Source: Linanthus parryae
Lineage: Eukaryota > Streptophyta > Magnoliopsida > Ericales > Polemoniaceae
Reading direction: 5' to 3'
Length of the DNA stretch: 64,000 nucleotides
Assembly: GCA_023055425.1 (NCBI GenBank)
Contig: JALGPY010000007.1
Span: forward strand, 19,912,001-19,976,000
Shown here piece after piece: positions 52,573 through 61,839 of this stretch. The notes beneath the pieces were generated by a model. It was not told where the DNA came from, made no database searches, and saw nothing but the letters and a program-made list of their open reading frames with translations. The translations under genes were made by a program, and so were the position numbers. Each line of letters begins with the position of its first letter. The first letter of the stretch is position 1.

Positions 52573-53872
52573 TCACTTGCCTCTTTGAAATCAGCACAAA
52601 GTTCCAAAAATGCAAAGCATGCCCAATGTCTTCTGGCGGTACGCTAATGCCAACTACAGATGTCCAGGGCCAGCCCAAGGGGGAGGCAAATGAGGGCAGC
52701 CGCTTTAGGCAGGTAGGGCCCTGTAATTTATACTAATATGTAAGGTAAATTAAGAATTTTAATTCATTTGTAACATTGTATTAATGTTGGTTTAGTGGTA
52801 GTTAGTATTGTTACCACGAAAGTGACTCAGGTCAACTCTTACAAATGTTTGTTTTATTGTTTTACCTAAGAAAAAAGTTCTTTATTTCAAGACCTCAAAA
52901 GTTTTACTTGCACCCATTCAAAGTGGATGGAACTCCCTTACCAGTGCGAGGCTTTAAGGAACAGGCCTTAAATGACACACCATTAGAGTCATTGTCCTCA
53001 TTGCCAGTCTCGTTCGACTTACTATGAGAAATTTGAGGTAGAATGGTCTTCTTCTTCTTCAAGGAAACCTCAACATCCTGATTTTTGTCCTCAGCGCCCT
53101 TTAATGCTTCTCTCTTCATTTTCTTTGCTCTTTTCACTTTATGGCTTGATTGACCAGGTAGAGATTGCACAGTTCGATCCACATTTCCAGTCGAGTCCTT
53201 TTCCTTTCTCTTTTTTGTTGGCAAAGCAACATCAGTTTCCTAGTAAAGTGAATGTGAAACCGAAATGAGCAAACAATAAAATCAAGGGATCCAAGTACTT
53301 CTTTCCTGGGTATTAAATTCGTAACACTCATTTTTGAAAGATTGGTCTTGTTGGCCTTACATCCACATCCTTGGCGACTTTGTTGCTGGCAACATTTTCA
53401 GGGCCTTTAACATGCAGCAGCTCTGAGACAGAAGAGAAACCACTTTCTTTGGCTGTATGCACAAGTATACCAGTCGGCTGCTGTCCTCTCTTCTTCGTGG
53501 AAAGAGCATACATTTTTCCATCATTATATGCAGAAACGTCATCAACAGTAAGATGAAATCCTAAAGAGAATACAACACTTACATGTTGACGCAGTTGCAG
53601 ATGCTTTCGCACCTCGGACAACCCCAGTCCTCTAAAACTGCCTTTTCTTCTGCTTTCTCTCCATTTCTGATCAGAACGGGAAAAAAGATTCAATTCACGG
53701 AACCCCTAAGCTGGCCCTATTTCACCCACAAAGTTACTCCTCAAGTAACAAACAAATCATATGAAGTGATAACCTGTTCAAGAAACATTTGTGACAAAAT
53801 GTTTATAGTACATGTCTTGCCATTGATCTGGTTTTTGCATGATGCCATGAAATCGATAGTTTTTTGACGGCA
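52573..53872 (-). pseudogene. CDCA7-like (zf-4CXXC_R1) gene fragment, copy 1
   Basis: On the minus strand exon-like blocks follow the zf-4CXXC_R1 family. 53872-53774: CRQKTIDFMASCKNQINGKT. 53666-53583: NGEKAEEKAVLEDWGCPRCE then SICNCVNM before a donor. 53496-53361: KKRGQQPTGILVHTAKESGF then SSVSELLHVKGPEN. 53239-52912: a Lys-rich linker. 52668-52573: TSVVGISVPPEDIGHALHF, as in the C-terminal DDT-like part. Human CDCA7/R1 relatives bind DNA through this zinc domain and, with HELLS/DDM1-type remodelers, support DNA methylation. Here the acceptor before KKRGQQ is CAC instead of CAG, the N-terminal exons are missing, and an hAT-like fragment (about 52669-52906) replaces part of the linker. Not a functional gene. 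Confidence 0.82.
52669..52906. mobile_element. hAT-like fragment in CDCA7-like copy 1
   Basis: It begins AGGGCCAGCCCAAGGGGGAGG, close to CAGGGCCGGCCC-type hAT ends, and interrupts sequence that is continuous in the 63-kb copy. The right end is not a clear inverted repeat and some host sequence was lost. Confidence 0.45.
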
Positions 53873-55101
53873 CTGCCAAATGATATTAATCAAATACACC
53901 AATGAATTAAACCAAAACTCATAATAAATAGATAAATGAAAAAAATAGTATGATATCTAACAACTAACCCGTGTCTTTATGAGCTTGATAACCCAACACT
54001 CACAGGTCTTTCTAAATCTGTCGGACTCAAAGCGTATCAAGCTCATCAAGGCAACAGGTTGTTGTTAGATTTCCTACAAATTTTTCATTAACCTATTTAT
54101 TATGTGTTTTGTGGTATAATTTATTGGTGTATGTGATTAATATCATTTGGCAGTGCCGTCAAAAAACTTGGATTTCGTGCCGTCAAAAAACTTGGATTGA
54201 TGGCACGACATGTACTATAAACATGTCACAAATGCCTCTTGAACATGTTAGCACTAATATGATTTGTTTGTTACCGGAGGAGTTACCTTGTGGGTGAATT
54301 AGGGCTAAAGCTTGAGGAAATAGTGATAGCTTAAGTGTTCCTTGAATAAATTGATTTTTTCCCATTTTGATCAGATATGGAGAGAATGCAGAAAAATGGC
54401 AGTCTTAAAGGAATTGAGTTCTCCGAGGTGTAGAGGCAACTGCAGTTTCTGCTGCATTCGAGTGTTGTATTCCCTTTAGGATTTTATCTTACTGTTGATG
54501 ACGTTTCTTCATATAGTGAATGTCAGAATGTATACTCTCTTTCCAGGTAGAAAAGAGGACGCCAGCCTGACTGGTATACTTGTGCACACAGCTAAAGGAA
54601 ATGGTTTCTCTTTTGTCTCAGAGCTGCTTCATGTTAAAGACCCTGAAAATGTTGCCAGCAACAAAGTTGCCTGGGCTGTAGATGTAAGGCCAACAAAGAC
54701 CAGGCTTTCAAATATGAAATGTTACGAATTTAATACCTAGAAAGAAGTATTATGATCCCTTGAAAATTTTTGTCCGCTCATTTCGGTTTCACGTTCACTG
54801 TACTAGGAAGCTGCTGTTGCCAACAAAAAAGGGAAAGAAATGACTCGACTAGAAATGTCAATCCAACCATGCAATTAAGCCCTACTGAAAAGAGCAAAGA
54901 AAATGAAGATGGAAGCATTAAAGGGCGTTGAGGACAGAAATCAGGGTGTTGAGCTTTCCGTGAACAAGACCATTCCACCTCAAATTTCTCTTTGTAAACC
55001 CAAGGAGGCTGGCGATGAGGACCATAGTTCTAAGGGTGTGTCAAATCAGGCCTGTTCCTTGAAGCCTCGCACTGGTAATGGAATTCCATCCACCTTGGCG
55101 G
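52907..55101. repeat. Inverted repeat of CDCA7-like sequence, arms about 1.1 kb
   Basis: The left arm 52907 to about 53990 and the right arm about 54037 to 55101 are reverse complements with moderate divergence, including intronic as well as exonic parts: GAGCTTGATA at the inner edge, then TTAATATCATTTGGCAGTGC, TGTACTATAAACAT, CATATGATTTGTTTGTTAC, GTTGATGACGTTTC, GAAAATGTTGCCAGCAAC, GCCTCGCACTGGTAA. Only about 45 nt separate the arms (about 53991-54036). Confidence 0.88.
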
Positions 55102-55199
55102 GGGAAGATTTGAATTCTTGGCAAAGTTGGGTGGGAGAAATTGGGAATATTGACATTTTAGCGGCTTTAAATGCGAATTTTAAGTCTCTCTCTTCTTGA
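54142..55199 (+). pseudogene. CDCA7-like gene fragment, copy 2 (opposite orientation)
   Basis: The plus strand repeats the same blocks: TGCCGTCAAAAAACTTGG (with a 23-bp tandem duplication, 54149-54195), ATATGGAGAGAATGCAGAA with a shortened cysteine block (CRGNCSFCC), TGILVHTAKGNGFSFVSELL then HVKDPENVASNKV (about 54570-54682), and MKMEALKGVEDRNQGVELSV ... ACSLKPRTGNGIPSTLAG (54903-55101). Frame changes and stops separate the blocks. It forms the right arm of the inverted repeat. Confidence 0.8.
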
Positions 55200-55201
55200 G
55201 G

Positions 55202-55700
55202 TTTTAAATGCATGTTTACCCCCCAAATATGTTTTTGAGAATGACGTTTCCTGCCATTTTCTTGTGAAAATGGATATTTCTTTTCTTTAATAAAAAAGTA
55301 CTACTTTTTAACAAATGGTTGAAGTAGTTAGTATTTAATTAGCTTAATTGGTTAGTCAAGTTACCAACAAAATCTGACTCAACTGGTAGACGGTTTGATC
55401 CTTTAAGTACGAAGGTCTAGAGATTTTTGTGCTTGTGCATGAAAAATGATTTTGTTGGGAGAGGAAAAATCACTTCAGTAACCTATATTTACGCCTCCAG
55501 GTGATTCCTTTTTGTCAGCTGGAGGACACAGCCTGGTTCACTCCAAAAAGATTGGTTACCTAAGTTTATTCATAAGTTTCTCATTTACCTTACACCAAAT
55601 TGTCGTATATTTGTGTTGTCTCTTATAAATCTTTTCCAATTCACAAGCTTACAAATGTGCAACAAAATGAATTAATGTCTTTAATACCCTCAAAGCATGT
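55202..55700. other. Spacer without recognised gene
   Basis: AT-rich. A weak tRNA-like stretch (TAGCTTAATTGGTTAGTC, about 55339-55356) has no proper B box. Confidence 0.35.
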
Positions 55701-57800
55701 TTGGTTCAGGAAGAGGCTTATTTTTCTAACGGGTGAGTTCGCTCGGATTTCGAGCCTTCATTCCAGTAGTTAGTGCCAAAAGTCGAGTGCCTTGTGGTTA
55801 AAAGAGGGTGATAAGTGGTCAAAGCTTTTTCACCGGCTTGCTAACTTTCTTAGAATGTCGAGTTTCACTGCGTAAACAGAGGTGGGAGAGTTAGTTTTTG
55901 TGGAGGAAAAGAGTTGGGAGAGTTAGTTCTTCTCGAGGAAAAGGAGAGGCAGCATGTTGTGAACTTTTCATCAGGGTCTCTTCTAGGAAAGTTAGAAGCA
56001 CATACCCAAATTGGATGGGTTATATTTTGCAGTTTTATGGTGGGAGCCGCTGTCAATTTAAATGTTCTTTTTGGGGAGGACAGAGTGAAGCGGGCTTTGT
56101 TTTTGTTGTATGGGGACAAAGCTCCTGCTCCCGACAGTTTGACCGCATCTTTTCAACAGAATCGAGATGTGGTTTAAGCCATTTATTATGTCCATGATGC
56201 AGGAGTTTCATATGACTGGAAAGTTTGAGAAGAGCTTGGATGCGACTTTTGTTGGTTTATTGCCAGAAAAGGCGGGGGTTCAGTTTGTTGAATTCCTCGT
56301 ATAAGCTAAAGTGTTTTACTTGAGATTAAAAAGTGTTCTCCCACCTCTTATTTCGGGGGCTCAAAATGTTTGTGTGGCAGGTAGGCAGACTCTAGATGCA
56401 GTTTTGGTAGCAAATGAGTCTGTGGACCATAGTTTGAGGGAGGCGATCCCGGAATTATTAGCAAATGGGACATTAAGAAGGCCTACGATCATGTGAATTG
56501 GGAGTTCTTGCTTTATCTCCTAGGAAGGATGGGTTTTAGTAGTTGTTGGATATGTTGGATAAAGGCATGTTTCACTTCTGTCAGGTTGTCTATTCCAGTT
56601 AATGGAAACCTTAAGGATTCTTTCAGACGTCACGTGTTTTTAGGCAAGGGATCCTCTGCAACCATTATTGTTCATCATTGTGGTGGAGGTCTTGAGTAGG
56701 ATGCTAGTGAGAACAGTCCATGGTTTATTTTTGAGGGGTTATCATATCAGACATACTAGTGATACCTAGATTCCGATTTTCCGTTTGCGGATGATACGTT
56801 GATCTTCCCCAACGGGAGGGCGAGTTGCATAGACTATTATGGATTGCTTCAGGTTGAGTCCGATTTGAGGGTTAATTTAGGAAGTCCAAGGTCATTCTCA
56901 CCGTAGATGTACCTAGAACCGGATGAGTATGCTAATATCATAGGGTGTCAGGTTGCTCATCGTCCAATCAAATATTTGGGGTAACCTTCGGGGGCTAGGT
57001 AGAAGGATACTGTGGGTTGGGATTAGATAGTCGAGCGGTATCACCGTAGGTTGGCGGGTTGGAAGAGACAATATCTCTTCAAAGGGGGGCACATAACTCT
57101 TATAAAGAGTACTCGACGAGTCTTCCCACTTAATTCATGTCTCTCTTTGTGATGCCAGTTTCTGTAGCTTGGTGGTTGGAGAACATTCAGCGAGATTTCC
57201 TTTGAGGTGGGATGGGGATCAATTCATTTATCATTTATTTGATTGGGGTAAAGGAGAGCGGGAGGTTGGGTTTGGGTATCCGTAAATTGATCATCCTTAA
57301 TCAATCCTTCTTGGGGAAATGGTCGTGGAGCTATGGTGTGGAGCACGCATGTCTCTCTGGAGAAAAGTTATTGTTGAGTTTTAATCGGTGAGTGGCATTG
57401 TTATTGGTCCATTGGGGCGTGGGTTGTGGAAGGGTATTAGGTTTTGTTGGGGCCGCTTTGCTGAGAGTGTTTGAGTTAAGGTTGGCCTAGATCATGTCCA
57501 ATTTTTGGAGGATTGTTGGGTGGGTGAAACTTCTTCGTCACATCCGTTTCCGTTCCTTTATGCCTAGCCCAGGAGACTTCAGCTCTTGTGAGTAAGAGTT
57601 GGAGGTAGGTTTTGAGTGTGGGAAGTGAGGGTGGCGGTTTGGTTTGGGATGTTCAGTTTAGGGGAGGCTTGAATGATTGGGAGGGAGATCCCTTTACTGA
57701 AATTTTTCGAAATTCTTCATCGTGTTGGAACTGGGTGTATTGACTTTTGGAGTGGCACATGTCGTCGACCGGGTTATTTTCGGTAAGATCCTCTGTACAA
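55700..57800 (+). pseudogene. Decayed L1-type LINE ORF2
   Basis: Across three frames with many stops the order is that of a plant LINE RT: a FFTGLL-like piece (FFHRLA position), LYGDKAPAPDSLTASFQQN, a FVGLLPEKAG piece, RLKSVLPPLISGAQN, AGRQTLDAVLVANESVDHSL, KKAYDHVNWEFLLYLLGRMGF, a degraded QGDPL region, then PFADDTLIFPNG near 56778 and IKYLG. It belongs to a different lineage from the two intact LINEs. No target duplication was found. Confidence 0.85.
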
Positions 57801-58515
57801 ATATCTATTATTGCACCGAACATACTCGCAATGAATAAAATAATTTAGGAGCTTGGACATTACATTTGTTTGTCTCCATAATTGACTCATTTTATACATT
57901 TCAGTCTTTTTCTTGTTAGCAAAGCAAGAACTTTGTTAATACTTAAAAAATAAAGTTGCAAAAATTAATTACAACAGAGTAGAGGTAAACTGTGATAACA
58001 AAGCAAGTTTAAAAAGATCCTGATGGAAACAAGAGTGTAGCTGAGTTTGGCCACTCTCCTAGCCTTTAATGTCAAAGGTGAAGCATATTCGTAATTGTGG
58101 AGTTGTTGAAGCACGATTCGTGCAAAGTGGTGCCACCCACTCATCACACAGTTTCGCGACAGTGGGTTTAGACTTTGAGAAATGGATTGTGGTATGCCAC
58201 ACCACCTGAATAGGCCTCTCTTGTATTACAACATGACTTATTAGGCATTGATTCGGCGCAGAAATATAAAAACATCATTCTAAAGCATGTATAAATCTTA
58301 ATCTAACCTGCATCTAGTAGGGGTTCAAGCCCCACACCTCATGCTATCACCTATGCCCGAACAAAAAATGATCCTACTAGTGAGAACAAATTAATGAGTT
58401 AGTGATTGATAATTGTGTGCAAGGAAAATTGTACAATTTAAGATCACTCACAACATAGTTTGAAACTTCAGTAGTAGTAATCAAAGTGACTCAGTAAATT
58501 TAGTTAGTATGACAA
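57801..58515. other. Spacer without recognised gene
   Basis: GGTTCAAGCCC at about 58322 looks like a B box, but no partner A box was convincing. Confidence 0.35.
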
Positions 58516-58524
58516 TAAATATTT

Positions 58525-60994
58525 GGGTTAAAGACAAAATCCACCCTCGTTAGATGGGTTATATACAAAAACAACCTCATTGTTCGGAGATATACAAAAA
58601 CCACCCCTGTCAGAGACAAAAAGCCCCCTGTCAGTGACGGACGTTGGACAAATACCACCTATGTAGCACCGAAACGGGAACGTGGACGAGACGAAATGGG
58701 GACGAGAACGCCGGAACGGCAGTTTTTAGAAATTAGGGAGACGAAACGCCGGGGGAACGGCACACACACACACACATATATGCATATATATGTATAAATT
58801 TTAATGTAAATGGTACCTAAATACACAATTATAAATTATTAGACGAAATTAAAAGACAGTAATTAAAACCAATACAAAATTAAGATCAATAGAAAGAGAA
58901 CACATTTACTTATTAAGTGGAAGAACTTGAGAAATTGGAGGTACTCGAAGTCTTTGAGGTTGTCTAGAAGTCTTGAAAGTATCCAAATTGTTTTATCACG
59001 TATAAGCAGCTAGGGTTTAGATTGGGGGTTGGGGATCTTGATAGGATTAGTAATATATATCATATTTACAAGTAACATGTCTTATATTTTTAATTCTTTA
59101 GAAGACACCCGAGTGTTATTTCTAACCCAGGGGCGTTTCCAAAACGTTTCAAAAAGGGGGAATGCGTCTCCGGGAAGTTCCGCATAAGTTCCGAAGTCAT
59201 TACTTTTACCGGAACGCCATGTGGTGTTCCGGGAGCGTTTTGGGGAGTTCCGGCGGAGTTCCGGAGTCCGGGACGTTTCCGGAACGGGGACGTCACCCTA
59301 CATGGAGTTCCCGTGCATCATAGAATACCACCCTTCTGTTAATGTCAGTTGAGAGAGGGGTGCAATCTGACCTTTTTTATGACCATTTTGCCCCTATTCG
59401 TATTTTTGTGTTTATTTTGTTTATGCTCTTGATGTTCTTGGTGTTCTTGACCACCGCCACCATTGAGTCTCCACCCAACCCAAACCGAACCATCACAACC
59501 ACTGCAACCACCACCGCCGCCGCCGCCACCACCACCAATCTATCTCCAAACAACTGCCAAATTAACTATCACACAACCTGCTCCTACTCCATAACCAAAT
59601 TCCAACACCCTTACAATTCTACACTCACCATGACCATAATAATCCCTCAAATACCAACTAACCTGCCTCCCACTTCCACTGTCACCGTCTCCAAAATCTG
59701 ACCTGCAAACAAAAAACCTGACTCATTCACCTAACCTTTAAACCATCTCACCAGTACAACCAGATCACCATGGCCGAATACTTCATCATAACAATCTTTT
59801 ATAAACTCCCAAATGGAACACCCAATTCAACCACCTGAACATCACACCCACCATTGTCCTCTACTGTCTACCAATTAAACAATCAGACCACCATCTCCAA
59901 TTTACTCCACAGACCATGAATTCACCACCAAACAACCAAAATAACCATCACCATAAACCATAAACAACACCCCTGAAACTACCTCCCTAACACCCGCAGA
60001 TTACCAAAATAACCACCCAAAACTCCACACAAACCAGAGCCTAAACCAACCAAGAACCACCACATCACCTGACCTCCTTTCACCCACCTAAACCCGTCTG
60101 AAATCACCTGTCCTTCTCCCAAACACACAGCAGCAGAACTAGACAGCAAGAAAATTCCATCAAACCCCACACACCCCCACCCTGAATCGAAACCCAGAAC
60201 TGAAAATGAAACCCAATCAAGAAAGAGAAAAAAGATGGAGTCCCAAATTGAGGGTTTCGACATAGAGAGAAAGATAAAGGGGAGAGAATTTGAAGGAGGG
60301 TTTTGAAAGATCCCAGATTGAGGGTTTCGACAGAGAGAGCCCCTTCGCCCCAGATCCGCAACCACTGGTCGGGACTGGTCGCAGTGAGATGAAGAAGAGG
60401 GGCTGCTTGTAGGAAGCTGCGGCGGCCTCCTACAGCGGCGTCTGTGTCGCAGTCGTCCTCATCCTGTGTTGGCGTCGTCGGTGTCCTCCGGCGTCGGCGG
60501 CGTCCATTCGATTCGGCGGTTTGAAAGATGTGTCTGTGCGGCGAGGCTGGTTCCACTGGAAAGAGAGGCTGTTATGGGTTTCGTGGGCTCCATTCGATGT
60601 ACCAAATTACCAGAATCCATGGTGGATTCGGCGGTTTTGAACCACAGAGACAAAGAGGTGGAAGGGAGGGGTTCTGGTTTCTCTTGAAGCACATAAGAGA
60701 TGGGAGAGAGAAACGGAGGTGGAAGCAGATAAGGCTAGGGTTTCCTTGTGGGCGGGCAGCAGTGGAGGAGGAGAGAAAGAGGGGGAAGAAATGATAGGGT
60801 AAGAAATGAGGAGAAAAAATGATTATATAGTAGTGTAATTTTTTTCAATCTGAGGGTATATATGTCTTTTTTTCTCCACTGTTAGTTCACCGTTACTTCC
60901 GTTATCTGACAGGGGTGGTTTTTGTATATCCCCGAATAATGAGGTTGTATTTGTATATAACCCATGTAATGAGGGTGGATTTTGTCTTTTACCC
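58525..60994. mobile_element. Mutator-like element with long terminal inverted repeats
   Basis: 2470 bp, flanked by a perfect 9-bp duplication TAAATATTT (58516-58524, 60995-61003). Terminal inverted repeats of about 95 bp: GGGTTAAAGACAAAATCCAC, GGGTTATATACAAA, CAACCTCATT, GATATACAAAAACCACCCCT on the left, matched on the right in complement. No MURA-type transposase is seen. The inner 59340-60830 contains a Thr/Asn-rich frame (59342-59701) and a GC-rich stretch that on the minus strand looks like a leader or first exon (about 60790-60100), so gene capture (Pack-MULE) is possible. Confidence 0.9.
58659..59323. mobile_element. hAT-like MITE nested in the Mutator-like element
   Basis: 665 bp with ends CTATGTAGCAC and the complement of CTATGATGCAC, flanked by a perfect 8-bp duplication AATACCAC (58651-58658, 59324-59331). 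GGAACGG/CCGGAAC motifs are abundant inside both ends. Confidence 0.85.
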
Positions 60995-61003
60995 TAAATA
61001 TTT

Positions 61004-61839
61004 TTGTTCTTGCTTATAATTTTTTATTTTTTCAAACAAGTTGGTAAGTAACTTAATAACTGCTGGCCATGTTTGGTTGGATTTGGTTTTCTAGAACTAT
61101 ATCTGTGGTGTTTTGGTGGGCCTTTTCTTCTGGTTTTTGATGAGCCGTCAGCCGTGACCAACACGCGGGCACCAAATTTAATAATGTAACCTGGCTCCTG
61201 TTACGGGAACCATCACACCGGTATTACCGGCCAATCAGTGACCGCCACGTGTAACTCCGCTGCAGTAATTGTAGAAAATGCAAAGCTCATTCCCGGGCTC
61301 CGGTATTTACATACCTGGGCACGTGTTCGTTTTTCTTCACCTGTTTTTTAACCCCAAAAAACAGATTTTTATATTATTAAAAACCAAAAAACCATCTCTA
61401 CCCAAACAGCCTCAGTATAGTTCGCTGCATGTGCTGCAGTTTACTGATAAGAAGCAGCGTTCCATAGTGTTCAAGAAAACTACTGAAAGAAATATCCATT
61501 GTTCAAAATCAAAATGTCATTAAACTTTCATAGAGAGTCAGTGTCATTAATTCATTGGGTGATCTTGAATTCGCAAGTGAGGTTCCTCAAGAACATAGAA
61601 TCAGTAAATTTCAAAATATTCTCACTCAGTGTTGATTCACCCAATTCCGGGTAAACCATTGAATTCCTGTGGTCCTGCAGGTTCAGGAACACCTGAGTTT
61701 GTAAGCCAAAATGTTGGGAATCAGAAAACCCCAAATCGGCTCTGTTTTCCGGTCACCGGAAAGTACATAGTGTTCATATGGTAGTTTTTCACTATTCTTA
61801 ATGGTTTTGAATTCTGAGACTTGTCTCATGATCCTTGTG
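61004..61839. other. Spacer without recognised gene
   Basis: Two CACGTG cores (about 61245 and 61321) occur in a GC-richer patch that could be an old promoter, but no following gene was recognised. Confidence 0.35.

Noticed and set aside
59342..59701. 119-codon frame with a hydrophobic start and Thr/Asn-rich tail
   Set aside because: It could pass for a secreted peptide, but lies inside the Mutator-like element and is low complexity; no support for a real gene.
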